NCBI GenBank assembly: GCA_963662985.1
Contig: OY760067.1
Coordinates: 1,550,001 to 1,614,000, forward strand
Origin: G963662985 sp963662985
GTDB taxonomy: Bacteria; Chloroflexota; Anaerolineae; Anaerolineales; UBA11579
Direction of reading: 5' to 3'
Length of the DNA stretch: 64,000 bases
Shown: positions 7,556 through 17,129 of the stretch, piece after piece
Layout of the letters: each line of letters starts with the position of its first letter
How positions within the stretch are numbered: position 1 is the first letter of the stretch
The notes under the pieces: generated by a model
Databases searched by the model: none
Told to the model about the DNA's origin: nothing
The model's input: the letters and a program-made list of their open reading frames with translations, nothing else
Program-made: the position numbers and the translations under genes

Positions 7556-9269
7556 ACGTTTGATTGATTTGATGGGGGCGGATAAGAAATTTGTGGGATG
7601 GACAATCTTGTTTAAGTGGGGGGCACTTTTGACGAATGTGGGATTGTTGTTTATTTTTTCTTTTGTAATTGATAATTTTGATTTTTTTGACCCTCGGCTT
7701 TGGCGAAATGTTCTATTGGCTTTTGGCGGGATCTTATTATTCCGTTTTTTGTTTAATTATTTTTCTGTTTATTTTGCGGGAAAAGTTTCTCGAATGGCGA
7801 AGATTATTTTGCGCAATAAGGTTTATGACAAGATTTTGCGGATTCATGGTGGATTTGGGGGAGATGTTGACACGATGGAAGTTTTGCAGAATGCGACTGA
7901 GGGGATTGAGTCGTTGGAGAATTATTTTGGGCGCTATTTGCCACAATTTTTTTATGCATTGATTGCACCTGTGACTCTTTTTTTTGTGACAGCGTTTGTC
8001 TCTTTGAAGGTGGCGGTTCTCTTTATTGTTTGTGTGCCTTTGATTCCGCTTTCCATTATGTTGTTTATGAAAATTGCAAAGAAAATTATGAAAGATTATT
8101 GGGGGGCTTATGTTGATTTGGGCGGGACATTTTTGGAGAATTTGCGGGGTTTGACCACTTTGAAATTGTTTGAGGTGGCGGATGTGGCGCATGAAGAGAT
8201 GGATGAAGAGGCAGAGTCTTTTCGAAAGATGACGATGCGTTTGCTGGGGATGCAGTTGAATTCGGTGACGATTATGGATTTGGTGGCTTATGGGGGGGCT
8301 GCAGCTGGGATTTTGGTTGCACTTTTTGAATTGAGGGCGGGTGCGATCTCTGTGGGTGAGTTTGTGTTTGTGGTTTTGATTGCGGCTGAGTTTTTTATTC
8401 CGTTGCGGCTGTTGGGCTCTTTTTTTCATGTGGCAATGACGAGTGTGACTGCGTCTGAGAAAATTTTTGATTTGTTGGCGATTGAAGAACCTTTTTTTGG
8501 GGATCGAGTTTTGGGTGAAATTGACACTTTGGAAATGCAAGGTGTGGATTTTGCGTATGATGAACGAGAGATGATTTTGAGTGGTTTAAATTTTATGATC
8601 CGTAAGGGAGATTCGGTGGCTTTTGTGGGGGATAGTGGGAGCGGAAAAAGCACGTTGGCGAATTTGTTGATGGGGTTGCGCAAGCCTTTTCATGGAAATG
8701 TTTTGGTGAATGGGGAAGCGATTGATAGTTATTCTTTTGAAGATTTGATGAAACGGATTACTTTGATTTCGACGAATAGCCCTGTTTTTGGGATGACGAT
8801 TCGAGAGAATTTGTTGATTGCAAATCCAAATGCTACTGAGGAAGAACTGTTTGAGGTGCTGGAGAAAGCACAGTTGTTGAAGGAAGTTTTGGGATTTCCT
8901 TTGGGCTTGGATACGGGGGTGGGCCAGCAGGGAAGTGAGCTTTCTGGAGGGCAGAAGCAACGATTGGCGATTGCACGGGCTTTGCTTGCTGACCGGGAGG
9001 TTTTGATTTTTGATGAAGCTACTTCGAATATTGATAGTGAGAGTGAAGAATTGATTTGGAAGGTGATTGAAGGATTGAGCGGGAGCAAGACGTTGATTGT
9101 GATTTCCCATCGTTTGGAAACGGTTCGATTTGTGGACCGGATCTTTTTGTTGGGGGGAGGGGAAATTTTGGAAGAGGGGAAGCATGAGGCTTTGATGGTG
9201 AATGATGGCAGGTATGCTGCTATGGTGAGGATGCAAAAGGAATTGGAAAGTTATCGGGGAGGGTTTTGA
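7542..9269 (+). CDS. CydD-like ABC transporter, fused permease and ATPase
   Basis: A 575-residue half-transporter. Residues up to about 310 hold six membrane segments of an ABC exporter permease, and the rest is a nucleotide-binding domain with Walker A G-D-S-G-S-G-K-S-T, signature L-S-G-G-Q-K-Q-R, Walker B V-L-I-F-D-E-A-T-S and the switch His in V-I-S-H-R. Order and pairing with the next gene match CydD of the CydDC thiol/heme exporter needed for cytochrome bd assembly, but no cydAB is present here, so another substrate is possible. ATG at 7542 or 7545; the next gene starts at the stop codon (TGATG). Confidence 0.8.
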   Translation: MMLNKRLIDLMGADKKFVGWTILFKWGALLTNVGLLFIFSFVIDNFDFFDPRLWRNVLLAFGGILLFRFLFNYFSVYFAGKVSRMAKIILRNKVYDKILRIHGGFGGDVDTMEVLQNATEGIESLENYFGRYLPQFFYALIAPVTLFFVTAFVSLKVAVLFIVCVPLIPLSIMLFMKIAKKIMKDYWGAYVDLGGTFLENLRGLTTLKLFEVADVAHEEMDEEAESFRKMTMRLLGMQLNSVTIMDLVAYGGAAAGILVALFELRAGAISVGEFVFVVLIAAEFFIPLRLLGSFFHVAMTSVTASEKIFDLLAIEEPFFGDRVLGEIDTLEMQGVDFAYDEREMILSGLNFMIRKGDSVAFVGDSGSGKSTLANLLMGLRKPFHGNVLVNGEAIDSYSFEDLMKRITLISTNSPVFGMTIRENLLIANPNATEEELFEVLEKAQLLKEVLGFPLGLDTGVGQQGSELSGGQKQRLAIARALLADREVLIFDEATSNIDSESEELIWKVIEGLSGSKTLIVISHRLETVRFVDRIFLLGGGEILEEGKHEALMVNDGRYAAMVRMQKELESYRGGF

Positions 9270-10927
9270 TGAAAAAATTTTTTGATGATGTGAAGATTTT
9301 GGTCCGTTTGTTGGTTCACTTGAAGTCTTTGACGTTTGTGATGATGTTGACCATTTTGTTTGGGGTGTTGGGGTATCTTGCGGCTTCGGGGATTCTTGTT
9401 TTTTCTGTTTTGGGTGCGATGCGTTTTTTGGGATTGGCAATTTCTATTCCGATTAAAAGAGTGGTGTTGGTGGTGATTGTTTTGGCGGTTGGGCGGGGAT
9501 TTTTTAAGTATTTTGAACAATTATCTGGTCACTTTGTGGCATTTCGGATTTTGGCTGATTTACGGTCTGAGGTTTTTGAAAAGCTGAAAACTTTGGCTCC
9601 GGCGAAATTAGATTTGAAAGATCAGGGAGATTTGGTGACTATTTTGACTGCTGATGTTGAAGCATTGGAAGTGTTTTATGCACATACGATTGCGCCGATT
9701 ATGATTAGCCTTTTGACAGGGCTGGTCTTTTTAGGGGGTCTGTTTTGGATCGATCCTGCTTATGCTTTGTTGGCTTTGGGGGCTTATGTGTTGCTTGGGG
9801 TTGTGCTTCCTTTTGTTTTTCGCTATTTATCGGATGCAGATATGGCGAAATATCGAGAAGGGTTTTGGCAGTCTAATTCTTATTTTTTGGATGCTTTGCA
9901 GGGATTGAGTGTGACTTTGTTTTTTGGCTATCAGGAAAAAAGCAAGGCTGCGATTGAAAAGCGGTCTGAGGCGTTGAGTGATCAAATTGAAAAAGTGAAA
10001 AAGATGGAAGCGATTAATTTTGCTATGTTTGACGGTTTGGTTTTGCTTTTTATGATGTTGAATTTGCTGATGGGGGCATGGTTGTGGTCGGCAGGGAGGG
10101 TTGATTTTTCAGGCGTTTTGGTTTCTTTTGTGGCATTTTCCTCTTCTTTTGGGGCAGTGAGCGCGATTTCGGCTTTGTCTACTGTTTTTTCGGGGACGAT
10201 TGCTTCGGCAAGACGGCTTTTTGAAGTTTTGGATGAAAGCCCTTTGGTGGAGGAAGTGGCGGGAGAGGATGTTTTGAGAACTGCTGATTTTGATTTTGAT
10301 CAAGTGGGATTTTATTATCCAAATCGAGAGAGGTGGGTTTTGAAAGATTTGACGTTTTCAATGAGAGAAAAGGGGATTTTGGCGATTGTTGGAGAGAGTG
10401 GGGTGGGGAAGAGCACGATTTTGAAATTGATGATGCGATTCTATGACCCTATTTTGGGGCGGGTGTCGCTTGATGAGGTCTCTTTGGATGAGATGGCGAC
10501 GAAGACTTTGCGGGGAACGCAGGCATTGATTGCTCAGAAAACATTTTTGTTTAATGCGACGATTGAAGAGAATATTCGGATGCGCAATTTTGAAAAGCCT
10601 TTTGAGGATGTGGTGCGGGCAGCGGAGAAAGCGGCGATTCATGATTTTGTGATTTCGTTACCGGAAGGATATGCAACGCCGGTGGGTGAATTGGGGGAAC
10701 GATTATCTGAAGGACAAAAACAAAGGATTGGGCTGGCGAGAGCTTTTTTCAAGGATAGTGAGGTTTTGCTTTTGGATGAACCGACAAGCAATTTGGATGT
10801 GTTGAATGAGGCGGTGATTTTGAAAAGCCTTAAAGAAGGAGCTGGCGACCGACAGGTTGTTTTGGTGTCTCATCGACAGAGCACCACTGCGATTGCTGAT
10901 GAAATTTTTGATATTACTGAACGATAA
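9269..10927 (+). CDS. CydC-like ABC transporter, fused permease and ATPase
   Basis: A 552-residue partner half-transporter. The start is ATG at 9269, overlapping the stop of the CydD-like gene (TGATG), a sign of coupled translation. It has six N-terminal membrane helices and a C-terminal ATPase with Walker A G-E-S-G-V-G-K-S-T, signature L-S-E-G-Q-K-Q-R (one change from consensus), Walker B V-L-L-L-D-E-P-T-S and V-S-H-R. The pair should form a heterodimer in the cytoplasmic membrane. The family is known for exporting glutathione or cysteine, but the substrate here is inferred only. Confidence 0.8.
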   Translation: MKKFFDDVKILVRLLVHLKSLTFVMMLTILFGVLGYLAASGILVFSVLGAMRFLGLAISIPIKRVVLVVIVLAVGRGFFKYFEQLSGHFVAFRILADLRSEVFEKLKTLAPAKLDLKDQGDLVTILTADVEALEVFYAHTIAPIMISLLTGLVFLGGLFWIDPAYALLALGAYVLLGVVLPFVFRYLSDADMAKYREGFWQSNSYFLDALQGLSVTLFFGYQEKSKAAIEKRSEALSDQIEKVKKMEAINFAMFDGLVLLFMMLNLLMGAWLWSAGRVDFSGVLVSFVAFSSSFGAVSAISALSTVFSGTIASARRLFEVLDESPLVEEVAGEDVLRTADFDFDQVGFYYPNRERWVLKDLTFSMREKGILAIVGESGVGKSTILKLMMRFYDPILGRVSLDEVSLDEMATKTLRGTQALIAQKTFLFNATIEENIRMRNFEKPFEDVVRAAEKAAIHDFVISLPEGYATPVGELGERLSEGQKQRIGLARAFFKDSEVLLLDEPTSNLDVLNEAVILKSLKEGAGDRQVVLVSHRQSTTAIADEIFDITER

Positions 10928-11024
10928 ATTTTGGCTTGGTATATGGTTGAGATAGCGTTTTTTTTGATTCTGAAAAAAAATATCGATGCTTGCCATGGGG
11001 GGGAGTTCGTGATTAAATTGATTT

Positions 11025-12203
11025 ATGAACGAAATTACTTATCGACATATTTTACTTAAAGATCTGGTGCCTTGGGCTGAAGAAATTGTGAGTAAGGCAG
11101 GTGAAGGCGACTTTGTGCCGATTACTTTGCATCGTGCGGAGGCAATGGCGGCGAACCCTTATGGGGCGCCGGAAGATGTGAGCATGATTGCGGCTTATTT
11201 GGGGGATAAGTGTGTGGGCTATTTTGGGGTGATGCCGATTATGGTAAAGCTGGGGGATGTGTTGGAGAAGATTTCTTGGTTTACGACTTGGACCGTGGCT
11301 CCGGAAACGCAGGGGATGGGCGTGGGAAGCGGGTTGTTGAAATCGGCTTTGACGATTGAAGAAGATTTTATGATTGTGGGGAGCCATTTTGCGGTGCGGG
11401 CTTGCGAGAAGCAAGGGTTTGCACGGTTTGAAGATTTTGAATATAGCATGATTGATTTGCGATTGTTGGGGAAGTATAACCCTGTGTCTGTGGGGATGCG
11501 TTTGTTGCGCAAGGCTTCGACTGTGGTGGGGAAGGAATGGCAGGTGGAGCCGAAGATTCAGAAGGTGAATCAGTTTTTTGCGAAGTTTTATGTGCCGATG
11601 GTGGGGGAAACAATTTATGCAAAGACGTTGAAGGAATTGGATGCAGCGGTGACGTTGGAAATGAAGGGGATTGAGATTCGACGCGTGCCGAAGGTGGCGG
11701 AGATTGAATTGGAACTGTTGCCTGAGTTTGCTTTTTTGCGTGATGAAAAGGTGATTAATTGGATGCTGAATTATCCTTGGGTGGCAAAGACGGGGGAATC
11801 GGCTACGGAAAAGATGAATTATTATTTTACGGATGCGCGAGATGAATTTGAGATGCAAGCGTATGAATTTTATGAAGGGGCGAAACGCGTGGCTGTGGTG
11901 ACTTTGATGGTGACGAAGATTGGGAAAGATCGACGTCAGGTGCGTGTTTTGGATTGTTTGGCGGAGGATGCGCTGTTGCCATTGATTCGTAAGTTTGTGG
12001 TGGATGTGGCGCAGGACTATGGGGCGGTGCAGATGATGGGGGATGTGCGGGTGCTGGGTGCTTTGGCAGAGACGGCGATAGGGAAGGTATATGAAGTCAA
12101 GGAACGCACGTATCAGACGATGACGAAGAAGGATTCTGTTTTCGCAAAGGATTGGGAGAAAATCACAAAACGATTTGCAGATGGCGACATGGCGTTTACT
12201 TAG
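11025..12203 (+). CDS. GNAT-family N-acetyltransferase
   Basis: A 392-residue protein. The N-terminal part carries a GNAT acyl-CoA binding pattern, T-V-A-P-E-T-Q-G-M-G-V-G-S-G-L-L (V-x-P-x-x-Q-G-x-G-x-G), followed by C-E-K-Q-G-F, the usual final strand/helix. The C-terminal half looks like a second, degenerate GNAT-like domain. It lies 91 bases before a polysaccharide deacetylase on the same strand, so envelope sugar modification is plausible (inference). No good ribosome-binding site precedes the ATG. Confidence 0.7.
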   Translation: MNEITYRHILLKDLVPWAEEIVSKAGEGDFVPITLHRAEAMAANPYGAPEDVSMIAAYLGDKCVGYFGVMPIMVKLGDVLEKISWFTTWTVAPETQGMGVGSGLLKSALTIEEDFMIVGSHFAVRACEKQGFARFEDFEYSMIDLRLLGKYNPVSVGMRLLRKASTVVGKEWQVEPKIQKVNQFFAKFYVPMVGETIYAKTLKELDAAVTLEMKGIEIRRVPKVAEIELELLPEFAFLRDEKVINWMLNYPWVAKTGESATEKMNYYFTDARDEFEMQAYEFYEGAKRVAVVTLMVTKIGKDRRQVRVLDCLAEDALLPLIRKFVVDVAQDYGAVQMMGDVRVLGALAETAIGKVYEVKERTYQTMTKKDSVFAKDWEKITKRFADGDMAFT

Positions 12204-12294
12204 GATGTGAGTGCTAGGAAGCTGTTTCAATGCTGTTGTTTAATGAAATTGTTGAGCTTTAGAAACACCTTTCTTTAAAAGAAAAGAAGTGATT

Positions 12295-13317
12295 ATGAAA
12301 GAAAAAATTAAAGGATTGGTAAAAAAATCTTTACGGTTTGTGCCGTTGAGTGTGTTTAAAGAATTGTTCCCGATGGAGTTGACGGGATTTTTCTACCATG
12401 CGGTGACGAATGGGGAGATGCTGCATGTGAAGAATTTATATCCGCCAGTTTCAGCTGAAGATTTTGAGGCAACTTTGGTGGCATTGAAGAAACGCTATAC
12501 GTTTGTGAGCTATGCGGATTTGGTGGCGGCGTTTGAAGGCAAGGCATATTTGCCTAAGAAAGCGGCTCATTTATCTTTTGATGATGGGTTTGTGGAAAAT
12601 TATACGGTGGTGATGCCCATTTTGCAGAAGTTGGAAATTCCATGTATGTTCTTTTTGACGAGTGAATGGATTGATAATCAGGCGTTGTTCTATCGTTCGA
12701 AGGTGTCTTTGTGCGTGGAGAAAGTAAATACGATGAATGAGGCGGCGTTGAATGCTTCTATTGAGACGATTGGTGATGATGGGGTGACGGACAAGGATTC
12801 TTTGCTACGGAAGGTGATGCGTTTTAAGCAAGAAGATGAGGATGAAGTGAGCCGTTATTGTGCGGCGTTGGGGGTGGATACGGATGCGTATTTGAAGGAA
12901 GCACAACCATTTTTGAGTACAGTGCAGATTCAAGAGATGTATGCGGCGGGATTCACTTTTGGGGGACATTCGGTTTCACATCGTAAGTTTGTGCAGTTGC
13001 CTGTGGAACGAGTGGAAGCGGAGATTGTGGATTCTTGCAAGAAAATTCAGGAAATCACGGGGCAGAAAGAAGTGCCGTTTGCGTTTCCGAACAGTGCAAC
13101 GGGGTTTGATCGTAAGTTGTTGACTGAGATTCGTGAAAAAAATGTGGTGTTGGGGTTGATTTTTAATTCAAAAGGATTGTTGCCGGATGAGCCTTATTTG
13201 TTTAATCGAATTTGGATGGAACGAAAATTGAAAAATGGGAAGCGAACGTGGCAGGCTTATTTGAAGGATGCCTATGAAGGATTTGTGTGGGATAAGATTT
13301 TGAATTGGCGACGATAA
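12295..13317 (+). CDS. Polysaccharide deacetylase (NodB homology, CE4-like)
   Basis: A 340-residue protein with the CE4 metal-site motifs: L-S-F-D-D-G (catalytic base and metal Asp) near residue 97 and G-G-H-S-V-S-H (metal His pair) near residue 225. A later A-F-P-N-S segment corresponds to the substrate-groove motif. No signal peptide is evident, so it may act on cytoplasmic or lipid-linked sugars. ATG at 12295 is chosen; an in-frame GTG at 12289 is possible. It ends 11 bases before an intrinsic terminator shared with the converging ABC operon. Confidence 0.8.
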   Translation: MKEKIKGLVKKSLRFVPLSVFKELFPMELTGFFYHAVTNGEMLHVKNLYPPVSAEDFEATLVALKKRYTFVSYADLVAAFEGKAYLPKKAAHLSFDDGFVENYTVVMPILQKLEIPCMFFLTSEWIDNQALFYRSKVSLCVEKVNTMNEAALNASIETIGDDGVTDKDSLLRKVMRFKQEDEDEVSRYCAALGVDTDAYLKEAQPFLSTVQIQEMYAAGFTFGGHSVSHRKFVQLPVERVEAEIVDSCKKIQEITGQKEVPFAFPNSATGFDRKLLTEIREKNVVLGLIFNSKGLLPDEPYLFNRIWMERKLKNGKRTWQAYLKDAYEGFVWDKILNWRR

Positions 13318-13328
13318 GGTTGATTATG

Positions 13329-13363
13329 AAAGAGGTGGCCCTTTGATGGACCACCTCTTTTTT
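13329..13363 (+). terminator. Intrinsic terminator
   Basis: Ten-base arms AAAGAGGTGG and CCACCTCTTT around a 12-base loop, followed by T residues. It lies between the deacetylase and the convergent ABC-2 permease. Confidence 0.85.
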
Positions 13364-13365
13364 GT

Positions 13366-14082
13366 TTAATTGGTTTTTTGTTTTTGATAGAGCCAGATGC
13401 TGATGACCACCATGATGAGGATGATGCAGAGCATGGGGAAGAGCTGCAAAAAGTCGATGGTGGTTGATTGCATGGCGGTGAATCCCCAATAGGCGGGGAG
13501 GAGCTGGCCGATTTTGCCGAGGACTGGGGGGAGGAGATCGATGGGGAACATGATGCCGGCGAGCATGACGGAGGGGAGGAAGAAGATTTGGGAGATCATG
13601 GTGAGGCGGGAGGCGTTTTTGACGGCGAGGCCGAGAACGGTGCCGATGTAGATGCTAGATATAAGGAAGAAGATGAGGCCTATGAGGAAGGGAAAGATGG
13701 CTTGAGGAGGCGTGGCTCCGAAGGCTAGGGGGGAGATGAGGATGATGACCAAGCTCATGAGGAAGAGATGGAGGAAGGCGGAGATGAAGTTGTTGAGGAT
13801 GCCTGTCCAGAGTGGGATGCGACCGACTTGATAGGCTTTTTTGATGTCACTGTTGAATAGGTCTACTAAGGGAGAGGGGGTGCCAAGGAAGGCGCCCATG
13901 GTGGCCCCAAAGACAACCATGGTTTGAACGAGGGTGTCTTTGGCGGTGGGGTTGATGGAGGAGAAGATGCCGCTCATAAATGCAAAGAAGAGCAGGGGGA
14001 CGACGTAATAAGTGAGGAGGATGCTGCGATTGCGAATGTCTAGTTTCCATTGTAATTGGATGCCGTTTAGGAATGCTTTCAT
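13366..14082 (-). CDS. ABC-2 type transporter permease
   Basis: A 238-residue membrane protein with six hydrophobic segments, an N-terminal cytoplasmic start K-A-F-L-N-G-I-Q-L-Q-W-K-L and the membrane motif M-L-A-G-I-M-F-P-I-D-L-L-P typical of ABC-2 exporters. The start overlaps the stop of the ATPase gene by one base (TAATG), so the two are translated together. It is the membrane half of an exporter, probably for a drug or hydrophobic compound given the regulator upstream. Confidence 0.85.
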   Translation of the reverse strand: MKAFLNGIQLQWKLDIRNRSILLTYYVVPLLFFAFMSGIFSSINPTAKDTLVQTMVVFGATMGAFLGTPSPLVDLFNSDIKKAYQVGRIPLWTGILNNFISAFLHLFLMSLVIILISPLAFGATPPQAIFPFLIGLIFFLISSIYIGTVLGLAVKNASRLTMISQIFFLPSVMLAGIMFPIDLLPPVLGKIGQLLPAYWGFTAMQSTTIDFLQLFPMLCIILIMVVISIWLYQKQKTN

Positions 14083-14945
14083 TATTTGACCTCTCTTGCA
14101 ATTTCGATAAAGCGTTGTTCTAGGGTGGCGTGTTCGATTTTGATGTCTTGAACGGTGTGATTGTTTTGGTTGGCGTATTGAAGGAGCTCGATGAGCCCTT
14201 GACTGATGTCTTTGGTGGTGAAGATGGCGTAGTCTTGTTTGTGTTGTTCAAATTCAGAGAAGGTGAAGTTGGTGGGTAAAATGGGATCTGTTTTGATGTG
14301 GATGTTATAGAGGGCGCTGACGGAGCTGGTGAGTTGAGCAGCGGTCCCGATGAAGGCGATGTGTTTTTGATCGAGGATGGCGATGCGGTCACAGAGGCTT
14401 TCGACTTCGGCCATGTCATGACTGGCCATGATGAGGGTTTTTCCTTGTTGTTTGAGGGAGCGGATGACATCATGCAGGGAAGCGCGGGCTTCGACATCTA
14501 GACCGGCAGAAGGTTCGTCTAGGAAGATGATGTCGGGATCGCCGATGAGGGCGATGGCGAGATGGAGACGACGCTTTTGACCGGTGGAGAGTTGGTGATA
14601 TTGGAGGTCTTTGATTTGGTCGATGCCAAAGGTGTGGAGATGATCGGGATTGGGGGTGGTTTTGTTCCAGAGGGAGAACATTTGAATGGCTTCGATTGGC
14701 TTGATCTCTTTGGGGAGGGAGGTGGATTGAAGTTGGACGCCGAGTTTGCCGTTGACTTGGATGGTGCCATTTTGATAGGAACGGAGACCTTCGATACATT
14801 CTAGGGTGGTGGTTTTGCCGGCGCCGTTGGTGCCGAGGAGACCAAAGATTTCACCTTTTTGAATCTCAAATGAGATGTCTTCTATGACGGGGGTGCTGCC
14901 ATAGGATTTGGAGAAGTTCTCCACTTTGATGATGGGGTGATTCAT
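14082..14945 (-). CDS. ABC-2 transporter ATP-binding protein
   Basis: A 287-residue ATPase with Walker A G-T-N-G-A-G-K-T-T, Q-loop region, signature L-S-T-G-Q-K-R-R, Walker B I-I-F-L-D-E-P-S-A-G-L-D and H-loop A-S-H-D. The LSTGQ signature and the roughly 80-residue C-terminal extension are typical of drug or antibiotic exporters. It is the middle gene of a MerR regulator, ATPase and permease operon on the minus strand. Confidence 0.88.
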   Translation of the reverse strand: MNHPIIKVENFSKSYGSTPVIEDISFEIQKGEIFGLLGTNGAGKTTTLECIEGLRSYQNGTIQVNGKLGVQLQSTSLPKEIKPIEAIQMFSLWNKTTPNPDHLHTFGIDQIKDLQYHQLSTGQKRRLHLAIALIGDPDIIFLDEPSAGLDVEARASLHDVIRSLKQQGKTLIMASHDMAEVESLCDRIAILDQKHIAFIGTAAQLTSSVSALYNIHIKTDPILPTNFTFSEFEQHKQDYAIFTTKDISQGLIELLQYANQNNHTVQDIKIEHATLEQRFIEIAREVK

Positions 14946-14989
14946 TTTTTTTACTCCTTAATTGTCCCTTTTTGATGCTTGAACCTTTT

Positions 14990-15763
14990 TTAGATTTGAA
15001 TATTGTTTGATTTGAAATAAACATTGACGGCTTCACTGATGTAGTCGGTGATATAGAGCTGCCTTTGTTTGATTTCTTCGTCCCATTGGTCTTTGCTTTC
15101 TTCAAAGTCCATGAGTTTGTTGAGGAGTTGCATGTCGCCACCGGTGAATTCGGTGACCATGTTCCAGAATTCATGGGTAATTTTTTGTGCGACGGGAGAG
15201 GAGGGGGAGATACCTTCTTTTTTTAGTTTGTAAAATTGGTTGCTGAGGTGGTCCCATGTTTTGTAGAGATTGGCGCTGATTTGTTGGTCTTGTTCGTATT
15301 TGGTTGAGATGTGTTCTAGGAGGGAAGGGTCCATGTGTTTGACGGGCCAGATGTTTTCGTTTTTGATGCGGAGCATGTAGATGATGGTGGCGTATTTATC
15401 GAAATCGACCTCTTGCATTTGGGTGACTTCTTTTTCGAGCTGTTGGATGGCTTGTTGAATGTGGTGGAGGTGTTGGATTTGTTTTTGAATGGCATTTTTT
15501 TGATTTTTGAGCACTTCGAGAACTTCATCTGGAGTGTTGAGGGGGATGAGGTTGTTTTTGATCTGGTCTAATGAAAATCCAAGGTATTTCATGGAGAGAA
15601 TCTGGTATAGTTTGACCACCTCTTTTTTTGAATAGCGCCTTTTGCCTTGCGCATCTCGGTGAGATGGTTTGAGAAGATCAATCTTATCGTAGTATTGTAG
15701 GGTGCGAGCGGTGATATCCATTTTATTGGCAAGTTCGCCGACGGTGAGTAGCTCTTCTTTCAT
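14990..15763 (-). CDS. MerR-family regulator with TipAS-like ligand domain
   Basis: A 257-residue regulator. Residues 5-70 form the winged helix-turn-helix of MerR proteins (V-G-E-L-A-x-K-M-D-I-T-A-R-T-L-Q-Y-Y-D). A coiled-coil dimerisation helix follows (about 75-120), and the C-terminal ~130 residues resemble a TipAS drug-binding domain (W-D-H-L near 170, then S-P-V-A-Q-K-I-T-H and F-T-G-G-D). Such proteins twist promoters with long spacers when the drug binds. The gene is followed by an ABC-2 exporter, and its own promoter has the matching 19-base spacer, so it probably controls its own operon. AGGAG lies before the ATG. Confidence 0.85.
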   Translation of the reverse strand: MKEELLTVGELANKMDITARTLQYYDKIDLLKPSHRDAQGKRRYSKKEVVKLYQILSMKYLGFSLDQIKNNLIPLNTPDEVLEVLKNQKNAIQKQIQHLHHIQQAIQQLEKEVTQMQEVDFDKYATIIYMLRIKNENIWPVKHMDPSLLEHISTKYEQDQQISANLYKTWDHLSNQFYKLKKEGISPSSPVAQKITHEFWNMVTEFTGGDMQLLNKLMDFEESKDQWDEEIKQRQLYITDYISEAVNVYFKSNNIQI

Positions 15764-15791
15764 TTTTTGCTCCTTTTCTCCTCTTGGAGGA

Positions 15792-15822
15792 ATTATACAA
15801 CGTTACGTTACGTAATGTGCAA
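15792..15822 (-). promoter_or_regulatory. MerR-type promoter/operator with 19-bp spacer
   Basis: On the minus strand TTGCAC (15822-15817) and a perfect TATAAT (15797-15792) are 19 bases apart, the abnormal spacing that MerR activators correct. The spacer holds a dyad centred on TTACGTAA, extended by matching ACG/TGT flanks with one mismatch. The start point would be near 15785, about 22 bases before the regulator's ATG. Confidence 0.75.
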
Positions 15823-15894
15823 GGGTGAAAGTGGAAAATGTGCGTTTCAAAAGTCTAGCGGTATAATTTAACAAAAAAGGAAGTTTGCAGAGCT

Positions 15895-17112
15895 ATGAAA
15901 GAATGGACAAAACCAGGGTTGGCATTGCCGGAAGCATTGAAGGGCAATGAAACAGGAACTTTTGCAGGAAACACGGTGCGGAAACGGATGCCGGCGATTG
16001 GGCGAAAGATGATGGCGGATGCTTTCTTTGATGAGCCGACCAATGAGCGATTGCGAGATATGTTTGATGGGATGCCTGATGGAAAGATTACTTTGATGGA
16101 TGATCCGTTTGCACCCGATCATAAGGCATGGGAACGTTACACAGAACCTTATGTGGGGCAAACTTGGCTGGATGTGCCTTGGTTTTTTGCAGAGACGTAT
16201 TTTTATCGACGAATTTTGGCAGAGACAGGCTATTATCATGGGGGTGAGAATTATCATGTGGATCCTTATTCTACGCAGAAGTTGAATGGGATGCTTGATG
16301 CGATGCCGGTGTTTGATGAATTAGTGAAGGTGTTTGACCAAGAGTTGAGCCCAGCGCAAGTGCTGCGGACGCTTTTGGTGTTGAATTTGTGGGGGAATAA
16401 AGCGGATTTGAGCATTTTCCCATCTAGTGGGGGGAATGAGCAGGTGGAATTGAATGCAGAGGAAATGGAAGCCAAGATTGTGGTGAACCATTTGAATGCA
16501 TTGATGCGGTTCTTTAAGGCAGGGAAGAAAAAACGAATTGATATTGTGTTGGATAATATTGGGGTGGAATTGGTGGCAGATTTGGTGTTGGCATTTTGGC
16601 TAGTGAAGGCTGATTTTGCGGAGCAGGTGGTGTTACATCATAAAATTCATCCTACGTTTGTGTCGGATGCGACGGTGCGAGATACACGAGAGACGACCTA
16701 TCAGTTGGGGAAGAAGGATGAGGTTGCGAATGCTTTTGTGTTGGAGTTGTTTGATTTTGTGGAAGCAGAACGGATTGTGTTGATGGAACATGAATATTGG
16801 ACATCTTGTTTGCCGATGTGGGAGATGCCCAGTGAGGTGAAGGATTATTTCTTGGAGTCGGATTTGATTATCACAAAGGGAGATGCGAATTATCGCCGTT
16901 TGCTGGGAGATTTGCATTGGGCGTATGACACCGATGTTAATCAGGTGATGTGTTATTCTCCGGTGCCGATGTTGGCGATTCGGATTAATAAGAGTGAGGT
17001 GGCGATTGGATTGAAGCCGGGTCAGGTTAATGCGTTGGGTTCGATTGATGAAGATTGGTTGACGAATGGTGAGTGGGGGATGTTGATGTTTTATGACCCG
17101 GATGAGAAATAG
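15895..17112 (+). CDS. ARMT1/DUF89-family damage-control phosphatase-like protein
   Basis: A 405-residue protein with the DUF89 landmarks: V-L-D-N-I-G-V-E-L-V-A-D near residue 220, where the Asp-Asn pair binds metal, and D-L-I-I-T-K-G-D-A-N-Y-R-R near 325 with the metal/phosphate Asp, Lys and Gly. An N-terminal helical domain (1-150) matches the ARMT1 subfamily. Known members remove phosphate from damaged sugar or cofactor phosphates with Mn or Ni. It stands alone, divergent from the MerR operon. A TATAAT at 15862-15867 precedes it without a clear -35. Confidence 0.8.
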   Translation: MKEWTKPGLALPEALKGNETGTFAGNTVRKRMPAIGRKMMADAFFDEPTNERLRDMFDGMPDGKITLMDDPFAPDHKAWERYTEPYVGQTWLDVPWFFAETYFYRRILAETGYYHGGENYHVDPYSTQKLNGMLDAMPVFDELVKVFDQELSPAQVLRTLLVLNLWGNKADLSIFPSSGGNEQVELNAEEMEAKIVVNHLNALMRFFKAGKKKRIDIVLDNIGVELVADLVLAFWLVKADFAEQVVLHHKIHPTFVSDATVRDTRETTYQLGKKDEVANAFVLELFDFVEAERIVLMEHEYWTSCLPMWEMPSEVKDYFLESDLIITKGDANYRRLLGDLHWAYDTDVNQVMCYSPVPMLAIRINKSEVAIGLKPGQVNALGSIDEDWLTNGEWGMLMFYDPDEK

Positions 17113-17129
17113 TTGGTTATTTAGATACA

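Noticed and set aside
7737..9440. Long minus-strand frames opposite the CydD-like gene
   Set aside because: Low-complexity His/Arg/Asn/Ser translations; the plus strand has all ABC transporter motifs.
11052..12230. 392-codon open frame on the minus strand opposite the GNAT gene
   Set aside because: It is rich in His, Arg, Gln and Pro, has no motif, and mirrors the G-rich coding strand of the real gene; a skew-made shadow.
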